DNA of 6,825 bases from a bacterium. Lineage in GTDB: Bacteria; Patescibacteriota; Saccharimonadia; Saccharimonadales; Saccharimonadaceae. The position numbers and the translations under genes were made by a program. Location: assembly GCA_029565375.1 (NCBI GenBank), contig JAKQOF010000103.1, positions 1-6,825 of the forward strand, read 5' to 3'. How positions within the stretch are numbered: position 1 is the first letter of the stretch; every line of letters starts with the position of its first letter. The notes under the pieces are model-generated. The model ran no database searches and was not told the origin of the DNA. It worked only from the letters and a program-made list of their open reading frames with translations. Below, in pieces: positions 1 through 5,282 of this stretch.

Positions 1-1
1 A

Positions 2-1081
2 CGCCTCAGTAAACGCGATGTCAGCAAAAAGATTGGCTTGCAAACCTTTGAGGGCGAGATCTACCGTAAACTTGACGGTCTCATCGAAGACAATCAAGCG
101 CTGATTAACGAACAATTAGCTGGTGATGGACGTGATAATACAGGCTATGCGCGCATTGCTCAGGTCAAGCACCGCGACGGATCGTTTGACCTCACGCCAT
201 TATTTGTGGGCAGCCAGGGGACACTCGGTATTATCTCTGAGGTAGTCCTGCGGACTGACTTTGTTAGCAAAGACCAAACGTCACTAGCAGCGGTGGTTGA
301 GAGCAGTGACGTTGCTCGTGATGCTGCTGATGCACTGCGCAAGTTTGATCCTGCATCAATCGAGACATTTGACGGTGCGCTGTTTGATCAAGCAATTCAA
401 AAGGGCAAAACTTTCCCATTCTTCAGCGCTGCCGACAGCGACAGCGCAATCGGTGCTGTGCTATACGTTCACTTTAACGACTTTAACGACCGTGCACGCG
501 CCCACAAACTCAAAAAGGCGCTAAAGGTCTTGGCCAAGTTTAACGCCACTGTTATTACATCCGACGATCATTCTGTTGAGGAACTTGCAGCGATTCGTGA
601 AGTATCGTCATCTGTCTATGTTGATGACGACGGCAAAAAGTCGTACCCACCACTTCTTGATGGTGCGCAGATTCCTGCTGGTCACGAAGAAGAGTTTGCT
701 CGGGCAGTGGGTGAGCTTGCTGACAAACACCACGTTGTACTACCGCTACATGTCCGTGTGCTCGACGGCGTTGTCTTTACGCGTCCTGCACTCGAGCTGG
801 ACAAGGTATCCGACAAGCAAAAGATCTTTAAACTTATTGCAGAATACAGCCAGCTGGTTGAAAAGCATGGTGGGGTGTTCTTGGCAGACGGCAGCGAGGG
901 TCGCCTGAAGGCCAACGCAGCCTATGGACTGCTCGATGAGAATCTGCAGCGATTATACGAAGACATTCGCGCTATCTTTGATCCATTCGGTACACTTAAC
1001 CCTGGTGTCAAGCAAACATCTGAACTAAAAGATTTGGTGCACGCCTTGCGCCCATCGTTTGATATTGCAGACTTTATCTAG
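2..1081 (+). CDS. FAD-linked oxidase, GlcD / D-lactate dehydrogenase-like (5' partial)
   Basis: The reading frame is open from the left edge, so the N-terminus lies outside the window; 359 residues are visible. The FAD-binding (PCMH-type) domain ends in the first third, with GSQGTLGII at visible residues 70-78, the family's glycine-rich flavin-contacting turn, and DNTGY at 45-49. The rest matches the FAD-oxidase C-terminal domain, ending in FDPFGTLNPGVK (326-337), the usual closing motif of GlcD and D-lactate dehydrogenases. Family members oxidise 2-hydroxy acids such as glycolate or D-lactate and pass electrons to an acceptor. The HxGDGNxH-like motif common in this family is not obvious; LHVRVLDGVVFTRP stands in its place, so the substrate is uncertain. 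No terminator is visible after the TAG; a strong promoter starts 13 bp later. Family call firm, substrate unknown. Confidence 0.85.
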   Translation, partial: RLSKRDVSKKIGLQTFEGEIYRKLDGLIEDNQALINEQLAGDGRDNTGYARIAQVKHRDGSFDLTPLFVGSQGTLGIISEVVLRTDFVSKDQTSLAAVVESSDVARDAADALRKFDPASIETFDGALFDQAIQKGKTFPFFSAADSDSAIGAVLYVHFNDFNDRARAHKLKKALKVLAKFNATVITSDDHSVEELAAIREVSSSVYVDDDGKKSYPPLLDGAQIPAGHEEEFARAVGELADKHHVVLPLHVRVLDGVVFTRPALELDKVSDKQKIFKLIAEYSQLVEKHGGVFLADGSEGRLKANAAYGLLDENLQRLYEDIRAIFDPFGTLNPGVKQTSELKDLVHALRPSFDIADFI

Positions 1082-1093
1082 ACCAGCTCGATA

Positions 1094-1123
1094 TTGACAA
1101 AAACCCATTATTTATGATATAAT
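1094..1123 (+). promoter_or_regulatory. Consensus sigma70-type promoter with extended -10
   Basis: TTGACA (1094-1099) and TATAAT (1118-1123) are both perfect consensus boxes with an 18-bp spacer, and TGA directly before the -10 gives an extended -10 element. Transcription would start near 1130. It is the strongest-looking promoter in the window and reads into the GC-rich islet. Its AT-rich surroundings match the resident genome rather than the islet. Confidence 0.85.
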
Positions 1124-1139
1124 TATATTAACTGTGTCA

Positions 1140-1226
1140 ATGAGTAATCCTCTTGATTCAGCGACATGTAGTACTCGACTCACGGTGTTCGCCGCAGGCA
1201 GCACCAAGAAGGGAAACAATGTTTGA
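1140..1226 (+). CDS. Possible 28-aa leader ORF overlapping the next gene
   Basis: An ATG about 10 nt after the predicted transcription start opens a 28-codon frame whose TGA (1224-1226) lies just inside the next gene, whose ATG is at 1219; the overlap is 8 nt. This geometry would allow translational coupling. There is no Shine-Dalgarno sequence before its ATG. The frame runs from AT-rich into GC-rich sequence, and the peptide resembles nothing I know. It could be a chance frame across an insertion junction, so confidence is low. Confidence 0.2.
   Translation: MSNPLDSATCSTRLTVFAAGSTKKGNNV
1184..1205 (+). promoter_or_regulatory. Leader hairpin just upstream of a ribosome binding site
   Basis: GGTGTT (1184-1189) pairs with AGCACC (1200-1205) with one G-U pair. 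Inside it GCC pairs with GGC around a GCA loop, with C1190 bulged. The hairpin ends immediately before the purine-rich ribosome binding region of the 98-aa membrane protein. It could be a 5' UTR element or an incidental GC-rich fold. Confidence 0.3.
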
Positions 1227-1515
1227 CATCGTGGCCTCCGTCGTCATCCTGATTGGGGTGACCGCCGGAGTGTTCCTGTTCACGCGCTTCGCGCACCACC
1301 GCATGTGGGGGATCCCGGGTTCACAGACCCTCGGGTGTCTCGGCTTCCTCTACGCTACGGTGTGGACGTTCGCAGGCGCCGCTCCGCAGCCCTGGGGATG
1401 GTTCTTCATCATCCTGGTGGTGATCCTCCCCTGGATCGCCTATGGTGTGGCGTTCAACCGTCGCGAGCGCGCCGATCGTCGCAAGTACGCCCAGTCCTTG
1501 GCGCAAGCCAAGTAA
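1219..1515 (+). CDS. 98-aa three-helix membrane protein, GC-rich and probably acquired
   Basis: I do not recognise the family. The ATG at 1219 is chosen because AAGAAGGGA (1206-1214) lies before it at normal spacing, and because an earlier in-frame ATC-ATG-like extension from 1153 has no ribosome binding site and lies in leader sequence. Three hydrophobic segments are visible: about residues 4-22, 38-55 and 61-79, the last two rich in Trp, Gly and Pro. A strongly basic tail follows (RRERADRRK, 81-89), suggesting a cytoplasmic C-terminus by the positive-inside rule. By direct count, 82 of 98 codons end in G or C (84%), against 35 of 80 in the small membrane protein at 2018-2260. Such codon use is typical of high-GC Actinobacteria, so I infer recent transfer. 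Function unknown. Confidence 0.65.
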   Translation: MFDIVASVVILIGVTAGVFLFTRFAHHRMWGIPGSQTLGCLGFLYATVWTFAGAAPQPWGWFFIILVVILPWIAYGVAFNRRERADRRKYAQSLAQAK

Positions 1516-1530
1516 CGAGCGCCCGCTTTC

Positions 1531-1577
1531 GGACCCCTGCGTTATGGGGTTCTCGGACCCCTACACGCTAGGGGTCC
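1531..1577 (+). terminator. Two tandem GC-rich hairpins, probable terminator without U-tract
   Basis: The first hairpin pairs GGACCCC (1531-1537) with GGGGTTC (1546-1552), including one G-U pair. The second pairs GGACCCCTA (1555-1563) with TAGGGGTCC (1569-1577), nine perfect base pairs around a 5-nt loop. The two start with the same eight bases, GGACCCCT, 24 bp apart. Neither is followed by a run of T. They begin 15 bp after the stop codon of the GC-rich membrane protein. Terminators lacking a U-tract are common in Actinobacteria, which fits the view that this block arrived with the gene. Confidence 0.6.
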
Positions 1578-1607
1578 TTAAGTTATCTGTCGCTTTTCAT
1601 CTTCATG

Positions 1608-1613
1608 TATAAT
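1608..1613 (+). promoter_or_regulatory. -10 box (TATAAT) for the tRNA-Leu unit
   Basis: A perfect TATAAT lies about 100 bp before the tRNA, which puts the start of transcription near 1620, right at the first copy of the direct repeat. No good -35 hexamer is visible at 16-18 bp. The box sits just right of the GC-rich islet, at the return to resident base composition. Confidence 0.55.
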
Positions 1614-1625
1614 AGTCAGTGGTAT

Positions 1626-1664
1626 GCGCTCATGCGCTTAACAAATTATATGCGTGCGTGGCGG
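1626..1664 (+). repeat. 39-bp direct repeat, copy 1
   Basis: This copy is identical over 39 bp to 1684-1722, at an offset of 58 bp. Its last 13 bases equal the first 13 bases of the tRNA-Leu gene; the earlier 26 bases are the tRNA's 5' flank. The copies therefore arose by duplication of the start of the tRNA gene with its upstream DNA. Copy 1 also contains a short tandem of ATGCGCT (1624-1630 and 1632-1638). Confidence 0.9.
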
Positions 1665-1688
1665 CCTATGGTAAATCGTAGACGCGCT
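1652..1688 (+). pseudogene. Truncated tRNA-Leu 5' fragment (decayed duplicate)
   Basis: GCGTGCGTGGCGG (1652-1664) repeats the acceptor 5' strand and start of the D-arm of the tRNA-Leu at 1710. GTAGACGCGCT (1678-1688) repeats the rest of the D-arm and the start of the anticodon stem, but 8 nt further on than in the intact gene. The anticodon loop, variable arm and T-arm are missing; the sequence then runs into repeat copy 2. It cannot make a tRNA, but its acceptor strand is identical to the real one. Confidence 0.7.
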
Positions 1689-1722
1689 CATGCGCTTAAC
1701 AAATTATATGCGTGCGTGGCGG
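1684..1722 (+). repeat. 39-bp direct repeat, copy 2 (enters the tRNA-Leu gene)
   Basis: Exact match to 1626-1664. The last 13 bases (1710-1722) are the 5' end of the functional tRNA-Leu. Confidence 0.9.
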
Positions 1723-1796
1723 AATTGGTAGACGCGCTAGCTTCAGGTGCTAGTGTCCCTCGGGACGTGGAGGTTCAAGTCCTCTCGCGCGTACCA
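1710..1796 (+). tRNA. tRNA-Leu (anticodon CAG)
   Basis: The 87-nt cloverleaf is complete. The acceptor stem pairs 1710-1716 with 1786-1792 (seven pairs, two of them G-U), followed by discriminator A and an encoded CCA. The anticodon stem CTAGC/GCTAG encloses TTCAGGT, giving anticodon CAG (1744-1746), which reads CUG. A long variable arm (GTCCC, 2-nt loop, GGGAC at 1755-1766) marks it as a class II tRNA, and the T-loop TTCAAGT is standard. GGCGGAATTGGTAGACGC is the typical bacterial tRNA-Leu D-region. A -10 box upstream and a terminator immediately after make it a single-gene transcription unit. Confidence 0.97.
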
Positions 1797-1831
1797 AAGA
1801 AAAAAGAGATCGAATGATCTCTTTTTTCTTT
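1797..1831 (+). terminator. Intrinsic terminator of the tRNA-Leu unit
   Basis: A perfect 16-bp inverted repeat (arms 1796-1811 and 1816-1831) closes on a GAAT loop. The left arm is A/G-rich and the right arm contains six T in a row, so the stem supplies its own U-tract. It begins at the last base of the encoded CCA. Being nearly symmetrical (A-tract left, T-tract right), it could also stop transcription from the other strand. Confidence 0.92.
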
Positions 1832-1962
1832 GGAATCGCTGGAGTGAATCTCTACGCATCCTCAATTTGCCATTCTTGCCATATCATGACCTGCAGAGGT
1901 CCGTCCCTTGCACAGTTAATCCTCAGGTAAGAGTACATATGGCAGTAGGCGAGGGGGGTTGC

Positions 1963-1991
1963 TTGACAGCTAAGCATAGGCGCGATACGCT
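1963..1991 (+). promoter_or_regulatory. Possible promoter for the 80-aa membrane protein
   Basis: TTGACA (1963-1968) is a perfect -35 box. At 17 bp lies TACGCT (1986-1991), a poor -10 that keeps only the TA and the final T. Transcription would start about 20 nt before the ATG at 2018. The rest of 1832-1962 shows no gene; the only other feature is a small GACCT/AGGTC hairpin near 1888. Confidence 0.4.
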
Positions 1992-2017
1992 GAATGCAAA
2001 TATATAAAGGATTATCT

Positions 2018-2260
2018 ATGTCAAAACTAGCTAAAAAGTTCAAAAACCAAAAAATCGGTGACGTTCGTCGTGAGCTTTCACGCGCACACCTGATTATCGC
2101 TCTACTAGCCATTGTTATTATTGTTTTGTTGGTTCAGGGTGCAGCACTCTTTAGCGAGCTGAACACGGCGCTCACTGCCTTTGCAATTGCACTACTAGCA
2201 ATCCTCAGTATTATCTCTTTTGTCATCTCGATGACAATTAACATGCTCAACAAAAAATAG
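2018..2260 (+). CDS. 80-aa two-helix membrane protein, unknown function
   Basis: I do not recognise the family. The ATG at 2018 is preferred over an in-frame ATG at 1994 because AAAGGA (2006-2011) lies 6 nt before it. The N-terminus (residues 2-22) is strongly basic and hydrophilic, containing KKFKNQK and RRE. Two hydrophobic helices follow, about 24-45 and 50-76, joined by a short SELN turn, and the protein ends NKK. The charge pattern predicts both ends in the cytoplasm, a helical hairpin. Its stop codon lies inside the -35 box of the metK promoter. It has resident-type codon use (35 of 80 codons end in G or C). The clear ribosome binding site and codon pattern support a real gene. Confidence 0.75.
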   Translation: MSKLAKKFKNQKIGDVRRELSRAHLIIALLAIVIIVLLVQGAALFSELNTALTAFAIALLAILSIISFVISMTINMLNKK

Positions 2261-2286
2261 ACATCAATCTGTTTTTGTCGTAAAAT
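2258..2286 (+). promoter_or_regulatory. metK riboswitch promoter
   Basis: TAGACA (2258-2263, 5 of 6 to consensus) and TAAAAT (2281-2286, 5 of 6) are spaced by 17 bp. Transcription would start near 2293, about 30 nt before the riboswitch. The first three bases of the -35 box are the TAG stop codon of the preceding gene, so the two units are packed without any spacer. Confidence 0.75.
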
Positions 2287-2323
2287 AGCAGCAAGGACGC
2301 ATGTCCAGTATTTAACAATTAAG

Positions 2324-2423
2324 TATCCAGAGTGCAGCGAGAGAACTAGCTTTATGACCTGCCGGCAACCTACGTGAAAACGCGAGGTGCCAATTCTAGC
2401 CCATCGAATGATAGGGAAAGATA
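2324..2423 (+). promoter_or_regulatory. SAM-I (S-box) family riboswitch aptamer
   Basis: This RNA should bind S-adenosylmethionine and control metK. Conserved S-box landmarks appear in order: TATC (2324-2327) pairing with GATA (2420-2423) as P1; AGAG after it; P2 from GCAG (2334-2337) with CTGC (2359-2362); a purine-rich GCGAGAG kink-turn-like stretch; ATGA (2354-2357); GGCAACC (2364-2370); P3 at 2368-2388 capped by a GAAA loop; GGTGCCAATTC (2386-2396); and P4 (CCCATC with GATaGGG, 2400-2416). P1 is short (four sure pairs). The usual loop-2 pseudoknot would pair TAGC (2347-2350) with GCCA (2389-2392) and has one A-C mismatch, so this may be a divergent or SAM-I/IV-like variant. Confidence 0.85.
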
Positions 2424-2430
2424 GTATTTT

Positions 2431-2471
2431 ACTCCTTTTCTTGCCATGTGATGGGCACGATACAAAGGAGT
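2431..2471 (+). promoter_or_regulatory. metK: Riboswitch expression platform: hairpin masking the metK Shine-Dalgarno
   Basis: ACTCCTTT (2431-2438) is an exact complement of AAAGGAGT (2464-2471), which contains the metK Shine-Dalgarno sequence 8 nt before the ATG. An inner stem pairs TGCC (2442-2445) with GGCA (2454-2457). The hairpin starts 8 nt after the aptamer, so SAM binding should leave the anti-Shine-Dalgarno strand free to block translation. Six T follow the stem closely, so a terminator is an alternative. I found no convincing long pairing that would free the ribosome binding site without SAM. Confidence 0.7.
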
Positions 2472-2478
2472 ATTTTTT

Positions 2479-3456
2479 ATGTCAAACTACAAAACAGCCG
2501 AATCGGTGTCACCAAAGCACCCAGACAAAATCTGTGATCAGATATCTGACGCAGTTTTAGATGCGCACCTTGCGCAGGACCCCGATGCGCGCGTCGCCAT
2601 TGATGTTGCTGGTGGTCACGGTACTGTTTTCGTAACTGGCGAAGTAACTTCAAAGGCAGTTGATGTCGACGTAGAAGCTATCGTGAAGCGCTTGGCGGGC
2701 GATGTGAACGTGATTGTGCACGTTGCGGCGCAAAGTCCCGAGATCGCAGCCGGTGTTGATATTGGCGGCGCAGGCGACCAAGGCATTATGGTGGGCTATG
2801 CAACCGACGAGACAGCAGAGCTATTGCCTATCGAGGTGGTATTGGCACGTCAACTAAATCAATATATTTACAAAAAGTGGCCATTCGATGGCAAAACGCA
2901 AGTGACGTTAAAGGACGGTGAAGTTGCATCAATCGTTGCCAGCTTTCAAAACGCTCCACATGATGAGCTGCAAGCTGCTGTGTTGTCGTGGCTTGCAACA
3001 CTCCCAACTACCATCTCCCAGCAACCGTCTATCGACTTTCATATCAATCCAGCAGGTGACTGGAACGTCGGTGGCTTTGACGCAGACGCAGGCCTCACTG
3101 GCCGCAAACTGATTGTCGACAACTATGGTCCACGCGTGCCAATTGGTGGCGGAGCGTTTAGTGGCAAAGATCCGTCAAAGGTCGACCGTTCTGCTGCCTA
3201 TATGGCTCGCAAAATCGCTGTCGAGTATTTGAAAAAGCGCAGCGCACACGAAGTGTTTGTACACTTGGCATACGCCATTGGGTACGACCAGCCACTGGAG
3301 GCTACGGTGACTATTGACGGCCAGCAAGAGACAGTTGAAGGGTATGACCTTTCGCCAAATGGTATTATTCAGATACTTGACCTCAAACGCCCAATCTATG
3401 AACAAACAGCGCGTTATGGCCACTTTGGTCATACAGGCTTTACTTGGGAATCGTAA
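2479..3456 (+). CDS. metK: S-adenosylmethionine synthetase (methionine adenosyltransferase), short form
   Basis: The enzyme makes S-adenosylmethionine from ATP and methionine in the cytoplasm. Hallmark motifs are present: HPDKICDQISDAVLD (14-28, with H14, D16 and K17 of the active site), GEVT (54-57), GAGDQGIMVGYA (97-108), DAGLTGRK (183-190), GGGAFSGKD (203-211, the P-loop-like motif), KVDRSAAY (214-221), and GHFG near the end. At 325 aa it is some 55-75 residues shorter than usual; comparison with my memory of the E. coli protein puts about 18 missing residues before GAGDQG and more in the central domain. The usual EGHPDK is PKHPDK, and the position of E. coli Glu42 is Asp42. All catalytic lysines and aspartates I can place are kept, so it should be active. 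The riboswitch and masked ribosome binding site upstream imply feedback by SAM. Confidence 0.96.
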   Translation: MSNYKTAESVSPKHPDKICDQISDAVLDAHLAQDPDARVAIDVAGGHGTVFVTGEVTSKAVDVDVEAIVKRLAGDVNVIVHVAAQSPEIAAGVDIGGAGDQGIMVGYATDETAELLPIEVVLARQLNQYIYKKWPFDGKTQVTLKDGEVASIVASFQNAPHDELQAAVLSWLATLPTTISQQPSIDFHINPAGDWNVGGFDADAGLTGRKLIVDNYGPRVPIGGGAFSGKDPSKVDRSAAYMARKIAVEYLKKRSAHEVFVHLAYAIGYDQPLEATVTIDGQQETVEGYDLSPNGIIQILDLKRPIYEQTARYGHFGHTGFTWES

Positions 3457-3465
3457 AAAAGACTG

Positions 3466-3493
3466 TTATAGAATATACAACTAATGCTATACT
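3466..3493 (+). promoter_or_regulatory. Promoter of the GLUG surface-protein gene
   Basis: TATACT (3488-3493) preceded by TGC makes an extended -10. A weak TTATAG (3466-3471) lies 16 bp upstream as a possible -35. Transcription would start near 3500, giving a leader of about 35 nt that carries a strong ribosome binding site. The same TGCTAnACT pattern recurs at two other starts in the window. Confidence 0.6.
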
Positions 3494-3534
3494 CAAACCA
3501 TTAGCTTGATACAGTGGACAAGTTTGGAGGAGTT

Positions 3535-5280
3535 ATGATCAAAAAAGTATTGTTGTTTGTCTTGGCCCTCGTATTGAGCGTTGTTCCGGCGTCGACCGTT
3601 AGTGCATATTCAGGCAATGGGTCAGGCACCGTCGGTGATCCGTATGTGATTAATACGTGTAACCAGCTTTTCGAGATGAACAACAACCTTTCTGCGCATT
3701 ACGTGCTGGCGGGCTACGTTGATTGTACTGGTGCGACCTGGGGTCATATCGGAACACTGACCAGCTCTGGATTTAGCGGTACGTTTGACGGTCAGGGCTA
3801 CACTATTCAAAACTTGACAGTCGATGACACAAATGGCGTTGGTCTGTTTACGTATGTTAATGGTGGTACGATCACCAATCTTGTTCTGGATAGCTTTGAC
3901 GTCACCGGTACTGGGACTGTTGGTGCGCTTGCTGCTCAAGCAGACAACGCCACTATCAGCTCAGTGCGGGTTACAAATAGTCTTGTACATTCAGAGTTCG
4001 CGACCGGTGGTTTGGTGGGTATTTTGAATGGCTCAACAGTGTCTGATGTATCGGTATATAATTCACAAACTCTCGGACGGGTTTCTGGAGGTTTTGCACA
4101 AACTATCGGCGGCCTTGTTGGGCTATCCGAGAGCAATACTTACAACCGAAGTTCTGTGACCGGGACCGTCGACAAGGTGATTAACTCAGGCACTATCCTT
4201 AATATCGGAGGCTTCATCGGTAGCTCAACAGGTGATATCGTGAACGACAGTTACAGCACAGCTAATGTCATTGGAGTGACAAACGTGGGTGGCTTTGTCG
4301 GTGTCAACGCCAGCAGTGGCTTTAGTCGTAGTTATGCAAGTGGTTCGGTGACCGGATCACAACAGGTTGGTGGATTTAGTGGTTCGAGTGCCCTCAGTAT
4401 GCTCACAGACTCGTTCGCAATAGGTGCAGTAACAGGTAGTACAAACGTCGGTGGATTGATTGGTCGCGTACAGGCAATTGGTGGCGACGTTGACAACTCA
4501 ACTTGGGATGTAACCCGTACGGGTCAAGCTGATTGTGTTGGCTTAGACCAAGGAATTAGCTATCCAACCGTCTGTATGACGGGCATCAACGTTGCCAGCG
4601 GTATGCCAAACTACTTCTTCAACAACGATAGCAATATTCCCCTCAATGACTGGAACTTTGCAACAGTTTGGCAAACAACCGCAGGGCTACCAGCACTACG
4701 TACGCTTCCAGAGACACCTGCCGAAGTACGTGTTGTCTTGGCGCCACTGAGCATCCGAGTTATGTGGGACATCCCAACATCCGACGGTGGCAGTCCTGTC
4801 ACCAGTTACGACCTCAAGTATCGTAAAGCTGGGACGACTGCATACACAACGGTCACGGGTATTACCGCGACCAGCGCGCCAGAGTACACACTCACAACTG
4901 GCCTCACGCCAAGCACCAGCTACGAGATCGAAGTCCGTACACATAACGCAATCGGAGTCAGCCCTTGGCTCGGCTTTATTACTGCGACCACCGCACATCC
5001 AGTGATCACAACGCCGATTACCCCTTCTGTCACACCAGTACTAGCTTCTTCATACGTTAATAACGCGTCAACCGACACTACCGACGAAGTCGCGCTTGCA
5101 ACCGAGGATGACTCGACCGTTGCTGAGAAGACGCCAGCTACAGCAACAAATGATACCAAAAAAGATACGACAACCGACGCGTCAACCACTGGCGGCTTTA
5201 ACCCTGTGCTTGTTGTTGTGATTGTCGTCGCAGCAATTGGCGGCGTGCTGATCGTTATCCGACTCTTCGTTCGTAAGTAA
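3535..5280 (+). CDS. Secreted, membrane-anchored GLUG-repeat surface protein with FN3 domain (probable adhesin)
   Basis: The ATG at 3535 is preferred over a GTG at 3514 because GGAGGAG (3526-3532) precedes it and a typical signal peptide begins there: two lysines, a hydrophobic core (5-17) and likely cleavage after VSA (residue 24). The 581-aa protein then has a beta-helix-like region (about 26-385) built from repeats with the GLUG core GG(L/F)xG: near 158, 192, 225, 252, 279 and 306, with weaker ones earlier. It closes with DWNFATVWQTTAGLPALRTL (372-391), a common end of such regions. A fibronectin type III domain (about 393-487), a Thr/Ser-rich linker (489-552), one transmembrane helix (about 556-576) and the tail RLFVRK follow. 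Four cysteines (42, 64, 334, 347) could form two disulfides. No LPXTG sortase signal is present. Anchoring in the membrane with an exposed repeat stalk suggests attachment to another cell; that role is inference. Confidence 0.85.
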   Translation: MIKKVLLFVLALVLSVVPASTVSAYSGNGSGTVGDPYVINTCNQLFEMNNNLSAHYVLAGYVDCTGATWGHIGTLTSSGFSGTFDGQGYTIQNLTVDDTNGVGLFTYVNGGTITNLVLDSFDVTGTGTVGALAAQADNATISSVRVTNSLVHSEFATGGLVGILNGSTVSDVSVYNSQTLGRVSGGFAQTIGGLVGLSESNTYNRSSVTGTVDKVINSGTILNIGGFIGSSTGDIVNDSYSTANVIGVTNVGGFVGVNASSGFSRSYASGSVTGSQQVGGFSGSSALSMLTDSFAIGAVTGSTNVGGLIGRVQAIGGDVDNSTWDVTRTGQADCVGLDQGISYPTVCMTGINVASGMPNYFFNNDSNIPLNDWNFATVWQTTAGLPALRTLPETPAEVRVVLAPLSIRVMWDIPTSDGGSPVTSYDLKYRKAGTTAYTTVTGITATSAPEYTLTTGLTPSTSYEIEVRTHNAIGVSPWLGFITATTAHPVITTPITPSVTPVLASSYVNNASTDTTDEVALATEDDSTVAEKTPATATNDTKKDTTTDASTTGGFNPVLVVVIVVAAIGGVLIVIRLFVRK

Positions 5281-5282
5281 CA

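Noticed and set aside
1305..1571. 88-aa frame inside the GC-rich islet
   Set aside because: Out-of-frame shadow of the 98-aa gene, common in GC-rich DNA; Arg/Pro/Ser-rich, and it continues into the hairpins.
1626..1722. The direct repeats as a CRISPR array or phage att pair
   Set aside because: Only two copies, sharing tRNA 5' sequence; no integrase nearby, and integrases usually use tRNA 3' ends.
1605..1817. 70-aa plus-strand frame
   Set aside because: It runs through the tRNA-Leu gene and the 39-bp repeats; no ribosome binding site and no protein-like composition.
1747..2007. 86-aa plus-strand frame
   Set aside because: It starts inside the tRNA and crosses the terminator hairpin, so it would not be transcribed as one unit.
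1852..2112. 86-aa minus-strand frame
   Set aside because: It overlaps the better-supported 80-aa membrane protein antisense, with no start signals.
2431..2478. Reading the metK leader hairpin as a plain intrinsic terminator
   Set aside because: The stem is short and AU-rich, and its right arm is the ribosome binding site itself; translational masking explains it better, though termination is not excluded.
3514..3534. Upstream GTG start for the surface-protein gene
   Set aside because: It would add seven residues before the signal peptide and lies over the ribosome binding site that serves the ATG at 3535.
3900..4500. Possible DNA-level tandem repeat in the surface-protein gene
   Set aside because: The GLUG motif repeats at the protein level, but the DNA copies have diverged; no long exact nucleotide repeats seen.
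4696..4998. 100-aa minus-strand frame within the FN3 region, and similar frames at 3622-3939 and 6255-6617
   Set aside because: Antisense shadows of well-supported genes, without start signals or recognisable domains.
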